Assembly: GCA_910579755.1 (NCBI GenBank)
Contig: CAJTVB010000014.1
Span: 1-64,000 of the forward strand
DNA from: an uncultured Acetatifactor sp.
GTDB taxonomy: Bacteria; Bacillota; Clostridia; Lachnospirales; Lachnospiraceae
Reading direction: 5' to 3'
DNA length: 64,000 nucleotides
The translations under genes were made by a program, and so were the position numbers. The stretch's first letter is position 1; every line of letters begins with the position of its first letter. Of the stretch, positions 23,687 through 31,688 are shown in pieces. Under the pieces are notes generated by a model. It was not told the DNA's origin, did no database searches, and saw only the letters and a list, made by a program, of their open reading frames with translations.

Positions 23687-24438
23687 GCAACATAATCACT
23701 GCAAAAAATTTGTGCCTGTGGTATGGCGCTGTGCAGGCATTGAAAAATATCAATATGGAGATCCGGGAAAAGAACATCACTGCTTTCATTGGTCCCTCCG
23801 GCTGCGGAAAATCCACTTTCTTAAAGACATTGAACCGGATGAATGATCTGGTTGCCGGGGTGAAGATCACCGGCGAGGTGCGTTATGAGAATGCGGATAT
23901 CTATGCTCCAGGCAGGGATGTAAATGTGCTTCGCCGGGAAATCGGCATGGTATTCCAGAAACCGAACCCTTTTCCCATGAGTATTTACGACAATATTGCC
24001 TATGGACCCAGAACTCATGGGATCAAAGGCAAAGCCAGACTGGACGATATCGTGGAGAGATCCCTTAAGAGCGCGGCCATATGGGACGAGGTGAAGGATC
24101 GGCTGAAAAAGAACGCGCTGGGGCTGTCCGGAGGGCAGCAGCAGCGGCTGTGCATTGCCCGCGCCCTGGCGGTGGAACCAAAGGTTCTGCTGATGGACGA
24201 GCCGACCAGCGCCCTGGATCCCATATCCACTTCCAAAATTGAGGAACTGGCTATGGAATTGAAAGATAAATATACGATCATTATCGTGACCCACAATATG
24301 CAGCAGGCAGTCCGTATTTCAGACGATACGGCATTCTTTCTGCTGGGAGAACTGATAGAGTTCGGCGGGACGGAAAAGATGTTCTCTCAGCCGGCGTGCC
24401 GGAAAACGGAAGATTATATTACAGGGAGGTTTGGTTAA
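23683..24438 (+). CDS. pstB: Phosphate ABC transporter ATPase PstB
   Basis: The 251-residue ATPase has Walker A GPSGCGKST (about residues 36-44), the Q-loop in GMVFQKPNPFPMSIYDNIAY, the signature LSGGQQQRLCIARALAVEPK, Walker B LLMDEPTSALDPIS and the H-loop IVTHNMQQAVRISD. The sequence FQKPNPFPMSI after the Q-loop is characteristic of PstB. It energises phosphate import through PstCA. Its start overlaps pstA by four bases, and phoU begins at the base immediately after its stop, so expression is tightly coupled. Confidence 0.97.
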   Translation: MSNIITAKNLCLWYGAVQALKNINMEIREKNITAFIGPSGCGKSTFLKTLNRMNDLVAGVKITGEVRYENADIYAPGRDVNVLRREIGMVFQKPNPFPMSIYDNIAYGPRTHGIKGKARLDDIVERSLKSAAIWDEVKDRLKKNALGLSGGQQQRLCIARALAVEPKVLLMDEPTSALDPISTSKIEELAMELKDKYTIIIVTHNMQQAVRISDDTAFFLLGELIEFGGTEKMFSQPACRKTEDYITGRFG

Positions 24439-25086
24439 ATGCGTTCTAAGTTTGATGAGCAGCTTGCTCTTATGAAAAACGAGCTGATCCAGATGGGAGC
24501 TTTGTGCGAGGAAGCCATATCGCTTGCCGCAAAATCCCTGAATGAGGGGAATAAGGCCCTTGCGGAGAAAGCGATGGCGCTGGATACGGAGATTGACCAG
24601 ATGGAGCGGGACATTGAAACTCTGTGCCTGAAATTGTTGCTGCAGCAGCAGCCGGTAGCGAGGGATCTGCGCCAGATATCCGCAGCGCTGAAGATCATTA
24701 CCGATATGGAACGGATTGGCGACCAAGCGGCAGACATAGCGGAGATCGTTCTGGCGATGCTGACTGAGGGGTATGTTCCGGAGGATGTGGGAAACATCTG
24801 GGAAATGGCGGCTGAAGCGATAAAGATGGTTACGGAGAGCGTGGACTCCTATGTCCGGCAGGATATGGACCAGGCCAGGGAGGTCATTGAACATGACGAT
24901 ATTGTTGATGCATATTTTATTCGGGTGCGGACGGTGCTGATTCAGAAGATAACGGTAAATCCAGCCGATGGAGAATGTGCCCTTGATCTGCTGATGATCG
25001 ACAAGTATTTGGAGCGTATTGGCGACCATGCTACGAACATTGCGGAGTGGGTGCTCTTTTCCGTGACGGGTAAAAAGGAACCTTAG
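24439..25086 (+). CDS. phoU: Phosphate signalling regulator PhoU
   Basis: The 215-residue protein is a repeat of two three-helix bundles, the PhoU fold. The first repeat has FDEQLALMKNELIQMGALCE and DTEIDQMERDIETLCLKLLL; the second has DMERIGDQAADIAEIV and later DKYLERIGDHATNIAEWVLF, the metal-binding E-R-x-G-D-x-A/T-x-N/D-I motifs. PhoU binds PstB and PhoR and damps the Pho response when phosphate is plentiful. The gene directly abuts pstB. GGAACC-tta-GGTTCC spans its stop codon but lacks a T tract, so read-through to phoB remains possible. Confidence 0.95.
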   Translation: MRSKFDEQLALMKNELIQMGALCEEAISLAAKSLNEGNKALAEKAMALDTEIDQMERDIETLCLKLLLQQQPVARDLRQISAALKIITDMERIGDQAADIAEIVLAMLTEGYVPEDVGNIWEMAAEAIKMVTESVDSYVRQDMDQAREVIEHDDIVDAYFIRVRTVLIQKITVNPADGECALDLLMIDKYLERIGDHATNIAEWVLFSVTGKKEP

Positions 25087-25175
25087 GTTCCTTAGAATGG
25101 ATAGCGTTGATAGCAGTTGTCCCATATGGTAAAATAACCTTATTCAGGGCATGAAGCGGCCGGATGGCCATGAGT

Positions 25176-25200
25176 ACCATGATTGACCTGTAATCATGGT
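25176..25200. promoter_or_regulatory. Perfect 9-bp stem between phoU and phoB
   Basis: ACCATGATT, seven bases, then AATCATGGT. It lies in the 199-base gap before phoB, which otherwise shows no clear gene. It could be an operator or an RNA hairpin. Confidence 0.45.
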
Positions 25201-25285
25201 GCAATATATGCGGTAAGTTCTGGATTGTCATATGGTGAAAATGCCGAGGGCGTAATGCCGTTAAGCAGGCGCATGGAGGTATGGT

Positions 25286-25957
25286 ATGATTTTTTGTGTG
25301 GAAGATGATGAGAGCATTCAGAGTCTTGAACTTTATACGTTGCGCGGTGCCGGTTTTGAGGTGCGTGGATTTATGGATGGCGATTCTTTTTTAGAAGCGT
25401 TGCATACAGAAAAGCCGGAACTGGTGATACTTGATGTGATGCTGCCGGGAATCAGCGGAGTTGAGTTGCTGAAACAAATGAAAGCATCCAATGATATCCG
25501 CGATATTCCTGTCATCATGGCTACGGCCAAGGGATCGGAGTATGATAAAATACAAAGCCTGGATTTGGGCGCAGATGATTATCTGGTCAAGCCTTTTGGC
25601 ATGATGGAGATGGTATCCAGAGTCAAGGCAGTGCTGCGGCGCAGCGCCCCTAAACAGGACAGGGAGGTTCTGGCGGCAAATGATCTGGTTCTCAATGTTG
25701 CGGAACATAATGTTACGGCGGGAGGAAAACGGATTGCACTTACTTTCAAGGAATTTGAACTGCTGCGCATGTTCCTTTCCGCTCCTGGTGTCGCATTCAC
25801 CAGGGAAAAGCTTCTTGATGCTATCTGGGATGCAGAATACCTTGGCGAAACCCGGACAGTGGATATACACATCCGGACTTTGCGGCAAAAGCTGGGCAGT
25901 TATGGGGAGATGATTGAGACAGTCCGCAATGTGGGCTATCGGCTGGAGGTAAATTAA
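25286..25957 (+). CDS. phoB: OmpR/PhoB-family response regulator
   Basis: The 223-residue protein starts at ATG 25286 behind GGAGGTATGGT. The receiver domain (about 1-118) has the acidic pocket in VEDDES, the phosphoacceptor Asp in LVILDVMLPGISG, the T/A switch in VIMATAKGSE and the conserved Lys in YLVKPFG. The C-terminal winged helix (about 128-223) includes LTFKEFELLRMFLSAPGVAF and TVDIHIRTLRQKLG, ending in VRNVGYRLE. Position between phoU and a PhoR-like kinase, and the Pho boxes nearby, identify it as the phosphate regulator. Its stop TAA overlaps the kinase ATG by one base. Confidence 0.95.
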   Translation: MIFCVEDDESIQSLELYTLRGAGFEVRGFMDGDSFLEALHTEKPELVILDVMLPGISGVELLKQMKASNDIRDIPVIMATAKGSEYDKIQSLDLGADDYLVKPFGMMEMVSRVKAVLRRSAPKQDREVLAANDLVLNVAEHNVTAGGKRIALTFKEFELLRMFLSAPGVAFTREKLLDAIWDAEYLGETRTVDIHIRTLRQKLGSYGEMIETVRNVGYRLEVN

Positions 25958-27657
25958 TGTCAAAGAAAATTTTTCATTCCATACTGCTGGTGGCGGTGGC
26001 TGTGCTACTGGCAGATATGGTCATTGTGATGGGATGTCTGTATGATTATTTTCAATCCGCACAGGAGCAGCAGTTGAAGGATGAACTGCGGCTTGCCGCT
26101 TACGGAGTGGAGGAGAGAGGGGAATCCTATCTTGAAAAATTAACCGCCCGTGATTATCGTTATACATGGCGGCCGGATTACCGGCTGACCTGGATCGCAT
26201 CGGATGGGACGGTGCTTTTTGATACGGTTGATTCTGCGGAGAATATGGAAAACCATGGGGATCGTATGGAAGTGCGGGAAGCATTTGCAAAAGGCGAAAG
26301 CAGCAGTATCCGTTATTCGTCTACGTTGATGGAACGGACGCTGTATTATGCAAGGGCACTGAATGATGGAACAGTGCTTCGGATTTCGGTCAGCCAGATA
26401 ACGGTGGCCGCGCTGGTGTTGATGATGTTCCAGCCGATCATGGTAGTAGGGGTTTTTGCCGTTATCATTTCCGCAGTTCTGGCAAACAGGATGGCAAAAA
26501 GGATTGTCCGCCCGCTGAATTCCATTGATCTGAACCGTCCGCTGGAAAATGACTGCTACGAGGAATTGGCTCCGCTTTTGAGGCGTATTCATACGCAGCG
26601 GCAGCAGATTTCCACTCAGATCCAGAGCCTGCAGAAGAAAACAGACGAGTTTACGCAGGTTACAGGTCATATGAAAGAGGGGCTTGTCCTTCTGGACAGG
26701 AACGGGAAGATTTTGAGCATCAATCCTGCGGCACAGAAAATCTTTCATGCACATTGCTCCTGCAATGATCAGGATTTTCTGACCATAGACAGAAACCATG
26801 ATTTGAATGCCGCCATAAAGGAGGCGCTGAAAGACGGGCATAGTGAACTTCGGAGTGAGAGAAATGGACGGGAATTCCAGTTTGACATCAGCAGGATTGA
26901 ATCGGGGGATATGATAGAGGGAACAGTGCTGCTGGCCTTTGATGTGACGGAAACGGCATTTGCCGAGCGCAATCGCAGGGAGTTTACCGCAAATGTATCC
27001 CATGAATTAAAAACGCCTTTGCAGTCGATTTTAGGCAGCGCGGAACTGTTGAAAAACGGACTTGTGGGGCAGGAAGATATACCACATTTTGCAGGACTGA
27101 TTCATACAGAGGTATCCCGGCTGGTCACATTGGTGGATGACATTATTCATTTAAGCCAGCTTGACGAGGGGACTGCGCCGGTCATGGAGAGTGTTGATCT
27201 TCTCGAAATAGCGGAGGATGCAGCGAACGATCTGCAGGCCGCAGCAGTCCAGAAGCAGGTTTCCATTCTGGCCACAGGTAAACATGCCAAAATAAACGGT
27301 GTGCGTAATTATTTGTATGAAATGGTTTATAACCTCTGCGATAATGCCATTAAATACAATGTGCCGGCGGGGAAGGTGGAAGTTGTTGTTTCCAGTGAAG
27401 GACAGGGGGCAAATATCACTGTCAGGGATACAGGAATTGGGATTCCTGTTGAATATCAGTCCAGAATATTTGAACGGTTTTTCCGGGTCGATAAAAGTAG
27501 GTCAAAGGCATCCGGGGGAACAGGGCTGGGGCTTTCGATTGTAAAGCATATTGTACAATATCATCAGGCTGAGATAGAGCTGCAGAGTGTTGTTGGCGGC
27601 GGCACCACTGTCTCTGTCATGTTTCCTTCGACACTGATTGAAACAATAAATGAATGA
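25957..27657 (+). CDS. phoR: Phosphate sensor histidine kinase PhoR-like
   Basis: The 566-residue kinase has a first membrane helix (SILLVAVAVLLADMVIVMGC), an extracytoplasmic domain of about 120 residues, a second helix (VALVLMMFQPIMVVGVFAVI then ISAVL), and a PAS-like domain around 235-340 (VTGHMKEGLVLLDRNGKILS). The kinase core follows: H-box FTANVSHELKTPLQSILGSA, N-box YNLCDNAIKYN, G1 DTGIGIPVEYQSRIF and G2 GGTGLGLSIVKHIV. It should phosphorylate the partner regulator when phosphate is scarce, under PhoU/Pst control. Overlap TAATG with phoB shows coupling. It ends the pst-pho locus. Confidence 0.93.
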   Translation: MSKKIFHSILLVAVAVLLADMVIVMGCLYDYFQSAQEQQLKDELRLAAYGVEERGESYLEKLTARDYRYTWRPDYRLTWIASDGTVLFDTVDSAENMENHGDRMEVREAFAKGESSSIRYSSTLMERTLYYARALNDGTVLRISVSQITVAALVLMMFQPIMVVGVFAVIISAVLANRMAKRIVRPLNSIDLNRPLENDCYEELAPLLRRIHTQRQQISTQIQSLQKKTDEFTQVTGHMKEGLVLLDRNGKILSINPAAQKIFHAHCSCNDQDFLTIDRNHDLNAAIKEALKDGHSELRSERNGREFQFDISRIESGDMIEGTVLLAFDVTETAFAERNRREFTANVSHELKTPLQSILGSAELLKNGLVGQEDIPHFAGLIHTEVSRLVTLVDDIIHLSQLDEGTAPVMESVDLLEIAEDAANDLQAAAVQKQVSILATGKHAKINGVRNYLYEMVYNLCDNAIKYNVPAGKVEVVVSSEGQGANITVRDTGIGIPVEYQSRIFERFFRVDKSRSKASGGTGLGLSIVKHIVQYHQAEIELQSVVGGGTTVSVMFPSTLIETINE

Positions 27658-27675
27658 AAAGAAGATAGTGAAGGA

Positions 27676-27761
27676 GCCGCTTTCTAGCGGCACTAGTAAC
27701 AGAGATTGCACTACCCGCCTTTGAGGCGAGCAAGCATCAAAGGCCCCTTGGGGGACGGGGC
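27676..27761. repeat. Three-hairpin element after phoR
   Basis: GCCGCT-TTCT-AGCGGC (27676-27691), CGCCT-ttg-AGGCG (27716-27728) and GCCCC..GGGGC (27743-27761) occur in succession, about 20 bases after the phoR stop and without T tracts. The compact GC-rich stems set in AT-richer DNA look like a REP-type element, an insertion-sequence end or a small structured RNA. Confidence 0.45.
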
Positions 27762-27905
27762 AAAGCATTACTTAAAGTGGCGTTTGGTGATTTGGGAAAA
27801 GGTCATAGGTTTGTATCTGCTGGGATGGGTTGATTTGATATATATGGGATGCCCTATTTTGCACATTATGGATGAGAAAAAATTTGCCGAATAGAGGTGA
27901 TAATA

Positions 27906-28232
27906 GTGATTGAGACAGATAAAAGCGTAGTCTATGGGAAACTGCAAATTTCCCCTGAGAGCAGGACGGTTTATGCTGATGAACAGGAAGTGGTCATTAC
28001 ACGGATGGAGTTTGATGTACTTTACTTCTTGGCATCAAATTCCGATATTGCATTTACGAGGGAACAGATTTATGATGCGGTGAGCAAGGACGACTATTCT
28101 GGAGGAGCCTATATCATAAGGGATATTATATACCGTCTCAGGGCGAAGCTGAAGATCACCAATATACGCACACTGCATGGATACGGATATAAATTTTGTA
28201 TTGATCATGAAAAGAATAATGCAATGTCGTAA
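27906..28232 (+). CDS. Orphan winged-helix (Trans_reg_C) regulator without receiver
   Basis: GTG 27906 follows GAGG at eight bases and gives 108 residues. The whole protein is one OmpR/PhoB-type winged helix: GKLQISPESRTVYADEQEVV, ITRMEFDVLYFLASNSDIAF, TREQIYDAVSKDD, YIIRDIIYRLRAKLKI and a C-terminal hairpin TLHGYGYKF. The receiver domain normally found before it is absent, and there is no cognate kinase beside it except phoR. Such stand-alone domains are frequent near mobile elements in Lachnospiraceae and may regulate them or act as decoys at OmpR-type sites. A good terminator follows, so it is a single-gene unit. Confidence 0.75.
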   Translation: MIETDKSVVYGKLQISPESRTVYADEQEVVITRMEFDVLYFLASNSDIAFTREQIYDAVSKDDYSGGAYIIRDIIYRLRAKLKITNIRTLHGYGYKFCIDHEKNNAMS

Positions 28233-28300
28233 TTTGTCGATGAAAACGACAATCTATCTATTTTTCACATATATTATACAGATATTTGAGGTATACAATA

Positions 28301-28336
28301 TAACCCAACTGAAGAAAGAGTTGGGTTATATTTTTG
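28301..28336 (+). terminator. Rho-independent terminator
   Basis: TAACCCAACT pairs with AGTTGGGTTA around GAAGAAAG, followed by TATTTTTG. It closes the orphan wHTH gene; a minus-strand XRE gene ends nearby at 28370. Confidence 0.85.
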
Positions 28337-28369
28337 TCGTGCGCCTGGCGGCGCACATTTGCAGGCGGA

Positions 28370-28720
28370 TCAGGTGGATGTGCTTTTCCTTTCGCTGACG
28401 AGTGCTGCCGCCGTAGCGGTAAGAACTTTCAGGCTGCTTTCATCACACAGGGAAAGCAGCCTGAGTAATTCATGGTATGTAGAATCAGTTTTCCGCTCCG
28501 TTTCTGGAAAAATGCAGTCATCTGCGGAAATACTCAGCGTCCGGCAGATATGATAAAAAGTCTCGATGCTTGGGGAGCATCGGCAGCGTTCCAGATCCTT
28601 TTCAAAGGATACGGAGAGATCCAAAAGCTCCGCACAGGCTGCCTGTGTCAGATGCAGTTTCTTTCTGGCCTTTTTTAAGGCATTGCTGAAAATTCGGGCA
28701 TCTTTGATTGACAGGGACAT
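28370..28720 (-). CDS. XRE-family HTH regulator of the second element
   Basis: Start at 28720 (MSLSIKDARI...) has GGAGG at eight bases; the in-frame GTG nine bases upstream overlaps that ribosome site. The 116-residue protein carries an HTH_3 domain: IFSNALKKARKKLHLTQAAC, AELLDLSVSFEKDLERCRCS, IETFYHICRTLSI (about 5-70), then an acidic C-terminus with a LLRLLSLCDESSLKVL helix. Regulators of this size commonly stand at the border of Tn916-like elements and repress transfer genes. It is transcribed away from the sigma-like genes at 29.1 kb, with a 427-base gap between them. It probably marks the left part of the second integrative-element remnant. Confidence 0.8.
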   Translation of the reverse strand: MSLSIKDARIFSNALKKARKKLHLTQAACAELLDLSVSFEKDLERCRCSPSIETFYHICRTLSISADDCIFPETERKTDSTYHELLRLLSLCDESSLKVLTATAAALVSERKSTST

Positions 28721-28732
28721 CGTGATCACCTC

Positions 28733-29159
28733 CTAACAGTAGTGTATTGCCACACTTTTCAAATGTAAAAATGGCACTACCATGCCCAAAACATATGTTA
28801 CAAAACTACTATAAGCACTCTGGGTTCTGATGAAGAAAAAAACGTGGTTCATCAGGACGTTATTTGAGTGCTTTTTGCGACCATGGGAAAGGTACATGGT
28901 CATTGGGAAATTACCATAAGCCAGGCAGCGGCAGGGAAAGTTCATTAAAAAAATTACAGGTCTTCCGTTGGTAAAACAGGCCCGCAATGGTAGCGTGACA
29001 CCCTACTTTTTGGCGGAAAATATGAAACTATGGAGAAAGGGCAGTTATCCGGGCGTTAAGTCGGGTAACCGTCCTTTTCATTTTTGCGGTTTTGCTCATT
29101 GCCGTTCACCTCCTGATTCAGATGCTGCAGCAAAAATCTGAATTTCAGGAGGAAAATCC
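28733..29159. other. Non-coding control region of the second element
   Basis: No convincing gene is present in these 427 bases. They hold a stem CTGATGAA/TTCATCAG (about 28827-28855), and an imperfect GC-rich dyad from GGGCAGTTATCCGGG to CGGGTAACCGTCC (29038-29074) with TTTTCATTTTT after it, which resembles an attenuator. CAGGAGGAAAATCC then leads into the sigma-like gene. In Tn916-type elements the regulatory and oriT functions often lie in comparable gaps, but no nick site could be identified. Confidence 0.45.
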
Positions 29160-29570
29160 ATGTGGCAGAAAAACAATGGAAAAAGTGAAACGGAAATGTT
29201 ACAGAATCTGTTTACTGCATATCTGACAACGGCAGTCAGACGCCGCAGGAACGATTACATACAGCAGACGGTCAGGATTCAGCAGATGGAAAGTGTGGAG
29301 GATGACATTCAATATATTCCGGAGCAGGGGGCGGAAGAGGATATGTTCCGTGGGCTGCCCTTACCCATGCAGATGGAGGACAGTGCGCTCCTTCATGTAT
29401 TGAAAGGAATCAGCGAACGGGAGCGATATGTATTCTTTGCAAGGGTACTGGATGAAAGAGGCTTTGAGTCGCTTGCGGAAGAAATGGGTCTGGGGTATAA
29501 AGGCGTGGCAACGATCTATTACCGTGCTCTCAGTAAGATCAAAAAGAAGATGAAGGAGTTGAGAAAGTGA
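29160..29570 (+). CDS. Sigma-70-like element regulator
   Basis: ATG 29160 follows CAGGAGGAAAATCC. The 136-residue protein has an N-terminal helical part rich in arginine (YLTTAVRRRRNDYIQQTVRI) and a C-terminal sigma region-4-type HTH: LLHVLKGISERERYVFFARV then GFESLAEEMGLGYKGVATIY and YRALSKIKKKM. It is the size and type of the small sigma-like regulators found beside Xis and Int in Tn916-like conjugative transposons. The next gene, an HTH protein, overlaps its stop by four bases, so the pair is co-translated. By analogy the pair would control expression of the accessory or excision genes. No intact transfer genes remain nearby for it to regulate. Confidence 0.75.
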   Translation: MWQKNNGKSETEMLQNLFTAYLTTAVRRRRNDYIQQTVRIQQMESVEDDIQYIPEQGAEEDMFRGLPLPMQMEDSALLHVLKGISERERYVFFARVLDERGFESLAEEMGLGYKGVATIYYRALSKIKKKMKELRK

Positions 29571-29749
29571 ATTTTAAGGAAATACTGTTACGGGCGAAGG
29601 CCGGGGAGGAACCGGCTGTCATTGCCCTTCTGGAGATGTACAAGCCCTTGCTGGTAAAAGGGGCGATCATCGGCGGCAGGTTTGACGAAGACCTGTACCA
29701 GGAGCTCTGCATCACGTTGATCAGATGCATCAAATTATTCCGTTTTTAG
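29567..29749 (+). CDS. Short sigma/HTH-like protein paired with the sigma-like gene
   Basis: GTG 29567 lies within the end of the previous gene and gives a 60-residue product: NFKEILLRAKAGEEPAVIAL, LEMYKPLLVKGAI, then FDEDLYQELCITLIRCIKLF. This is the small helix-turn-helix (HTH_16, sigma region-2-like) protein that accompanies sigma-like regulators in Tn916-family elements, as a split sigma factor: one protein carries the region 2 part and the other the region 4 part. The four-base overlap supports equimolar production. Length is usual for the family. A bidirectional terminator follows directly. Confidence 0.75.
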   Translation: MNFKEILLRAKAGEEPAVIALLEMYKPLLVKGAIIGGRFDEDLYQELCITLIRCIKLFRF

Positions 29750-29757
29750 GAAAGCAG

Positions 29758-29795
29758 AAAAGCGCTGAGGTCATTTCTCAGCGCTTTTCTTTTTC
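29758..29795. terminator. Bidirectional terminator between convergent units
   Basis: AAAAGCGCTGAG and CTCAGCGCTTTT form a perfect 12-bp stem around GTCATTT, with T runs on the right and matching A runs on the left. It separates the plus-strand regulators from the minus-strand accessory operon. Confidence 0.9.
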
Positions 29796-29809
29796 CTTAA
29801 AACATGCTT

Positions 29810-30214
29810 TTACTGAAAGGATTTCAGGTAATAGTGAACATATAAATTGTAGTCGTTCGTTCTGGTAATGAGCCTGAGCCGGATGTGGAAATGTTCTGTT
29901 CCAGAGTAGAGGTTATATTCGGTAGGATCCTGAGTGGATTCAGCGGTTCTGCAAATATCCCTCATGGCGGAGAGGTTTTTGAAAGCATCCAGTTCAAGCA
30001 GCATATTCTGGAAAAGATCAATTTCTGATGCCAGTTCTCTTGATAAGGGTGTTTTTGTGCAGTCGAACCACGTTGTCCACCAGTGGCCGCCATGGTAATC
30101 AGACCGGGAATAGGCTGTTTCGCTGACCGGATGGGCTGCGGCGCTGAAATCTACATTTTTTGTTTCCCGGAACACTTCCGGGAAAGGGCAGGTGTTTGAA
30201 AAGCTGATATTCAT
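29810..30214 (-). CDS. Hypothetical element accessory protein
   Basis: Start at 30214 (MNISFSNTCPFPEVF...) has GGAGG at good spacing; the open frame extends further but lacks a ribosome site. The 134-residue protein contains PVSETAYSRSDYHGGHWWTT and, near the end, YNLYSGTEHFHIRLRLITRT then NDYNLYVHYYL. I know such short proteins only as conserved hypotheticals of Lachnospiraceae conjugative elements, near antirestriction-like and DUF4313 genes. The aromatic-rich, acidic composition is reminiscent of antirestriction or DNA-mimic proteins, but that is speculation. It is last in the minus-strand operon and followed by the bidirectional terminator. Confidence 0.55.
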   Translation of the reverse strand: MNISFSNTCPFPEVFRETKNVDFSAAAHPVSETAYSRSDYHGGHWWTTWFDCTKTPLSRELASEIDLFQNMLLELDAFKNLSAMRDICRTAESTQDPTEYNLYSGTEHFHIRLRLITRTNDYNLYVHYYLKSFQ

Positions 30215-30227
30215 AGTATTCCTCCTT

Positions 30228-30590
30228 TTAGGCGGCATGATCTGCCAGATGTTTTTCATAGCCGTCCGGGTCGATCTCCCGGAGGGCAGATTCACGGAAC
30301 CTGTACTGCGGATAGGTACAGTAGCCGCTCCTGGCGGTTTTTCCCGTGGGTACAGCCAGTTTGTTGCGGATGATCCAGGCAAGGACCGATTCGCCATTGT
30401 TGTTGGTGTCAATGTAGGCGGTATCCTTTTCCAGGAGAAATCCAAGATTCACGGTGAGGATGTTCCAGGGTTCCCAGCCGTCATCCGTATGGATGTGCAT
30501 GGCAAGGGCAAGGTTTCCGTTGGAGTAAGTCCTGATGTCCAGCTTCATCCTGTATGCGGTGCCGTCTTTCTCAAAATCAAATATCTTCAT
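30228..30590 (-). CDS. DUF4313 family protein
   Basis: The 120-residue protein begins MKIFDFEKDGTAYRMKLDIR behind a GGAGG ribosome site. It shows the DUF4313 pattern: NGNLALAMHIHTDDGWEPWN, then ILTVNLGFLLEKDTAYIDTN and NNNGESVLAWIIRNKLAV. Families like this are found only on Firmicute conjugative and plasmid elements, and no function has been assigned. It is thirteen bases from the next gene and twenty from the previous, so it is part of the tightly packed minus-strand operon. The protein is probably cytoplasmic, with alternating strands and helices. Confidence 0.75.
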   Translation of the reverse strand: MKIFDFEKDGTAYRMKLDIRTYSNGNLALAMHIHTDDGWEPWNILTVNLGFLLEKDTAYIDTNNNGESVLAWIIRNKLAVPTGKTARSGYCTYPQYRFRESALREIDPDGYEKHLADHAA

Positions 30591-30608
30591 GTGGGTGTCC
30601 TCCTAAAA

Positions 30609-31148
30609 TTATGCTACTGTCTGGCTGCGTTCCCGGATATGCATGGCCAGAAAGGTATATTGTCTGCCTGCCTCCAAAGGGATCCATTTTCCATCCTGCA
30701 GGATACAGCCGTTGACGTGGTTATAAAGCTGCGGTGCCTGCGGAGAGGCGTCAAAGCATTCATTTGACAGATAAAGTCCCATATGCCTTTCATAAAAAGG
30801 CGCCAAGGTATCTTCAACCAGCTTTCTTAAAGCCAGCGCAAGCTGCTCGATCTCCTGGATGTCCTGCCGTCTGTAAGCTGCAGCTGAGACCTGTTTTAAC
30901 AGGCCGGATGCCTGTACCGCATTGTTTATGGCAGGCACGATCTCCGGCAGGTATTCCTGGCGGATGCGCAGGCCGGCAAGTGCGGTCTGTTTTACATAGG
31001 CAGAGGCAGAAGTGGAAATATCCCTCACCAGGGCATAATAGGGCTTGCGGTAGTGGGTCCTTAATTCCTCCCTGGAAACCACCGCCAGATTGCGGCGGAG
31101 TGTGTCCAGATGGGTCATAAGGGTATTGCGTAAAATGTCTGTTTCCAT
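30609..31148 (-). CDS. Hypothetical element protein
   Basis: Start at 31148 (METDILRNTLMTHLDTLRRN) is preceded by AAGGAGGTGC. The 179-residue protein is mostly helical: LRTHYRKPYYALVRDISTSA, RIRQEYLPEIVPAINNAVQA, then ALALRKLVEDTLAPFYERHM. It ends in a beta-like stretch with LYNHVNGCILQDGKWIPLEA. No known family is recognised. The tight spacing (13 bases after the methylase-like gene) places it in the same operon. A role in element stability or antirestriction would be guesswork. Confidence 0.5.
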   Translation of the reverse strand: METDILRNTLMTHLDTLRRNLAVVSREELRTHYRKPYYALVRDISTSASAYVKQTALAGLRIRQEYLPEIVPAINNAVQASGLLKQVSAAAYRRQDIQEIEQLALALRKLVEDTLAPFYERHMGLYLSNECFDASPQAPQLYNHVNGCILQDGKWIPLEAGRQYTFLAMHIRERSQTVA

Positions 31149-31161
31149 AAAAAGCACCTCC

Positions 31162-31674
31162 TTAGCAGTGGTATTCCATGACAGCGCCGATATAATAAGG
31201 CACACCGGGCACCGCAGTCCGGATGAAGCGGTCAAAGGGGACCGGCGGACCGTCAGATTCCATGATGTAGCTGTCACGGTTTTGGGAAAAACTGGAGCCC
31301 AAGTCGGAAAGCAGTTTTTCCACATAATCATGGTGCATGAAGTTGAAAAAATCTCCCTTGCCGCAGGTCAGATCCGCCACCAGGTCATGGCAGGACAGCT
31401 TCAGGCAGGCGGCGACAAACTCGCACAGCCGGGGCGGCGTGAAAAACTGGCCGTTTTCGACTTCCTTTTTTGCCTCGCTGAACTGATGGTAGTTTTCATA
31501 ATCTCCCCGTTCCAGCCCATGGAGGCCGCCGTCCCCCGTATAGGCGTTGTAGATGTCCTCAGGAGTGATGCCGTGTTCTTCCGGCCTGCCGTCTGCGATC
31601 AGGCAGAGGACTTTTTCATTCAGTGCTTTTCTCTGGTCATGGGGAATCGTTTCCCCATAATAGGAATACTTCAA
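31162..31674 (-). pseudogene. N-6 DNA methylase N-terminus joined to a foreign tail
   Basis: The start is TTG 31674, eight bases after AAGGAGG. The first 115 or so residues (MKYSYYGETIPHDQRKALNE, HQFSEAKKEVENGQFFTPPR, LVADLTCGKGDFFNFM) match the entry region of N6-adenine methylases on Lachnospiraceae elements, including SAM motif I (ADLTCGKGDFF). Directly after NFM the methylase pattern ends, and a different C-terminus follows (HDYVEKLLSDLGSSFSQNRD then YIMESDGPPVPFDRFIRTAV). The catalytic N-P-P-(F/Y) motif is missing. An in-frame internal deletion that fused two genes is the best explanation. The 170-residue product should not methylate DNA. Confidence 0.65.
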
Positions 31675-31688
31675 TCCCGTTCACCTCC

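Noticed and set aside
28733..28987. Minus-strand 84-residue frame upstream of the XRE gene
   Set aside because: Composition and lack of a ribosome site point to a chance frame in a regulatory gap with hairpins.
30192..30767. Long plus-strand frames opposite the 29.8-36.6 kb accessory genes
   Set aside because: They mirror minus-strand genes that have ribosome sites, tight spacing and recognisable families; the plus frames have none.
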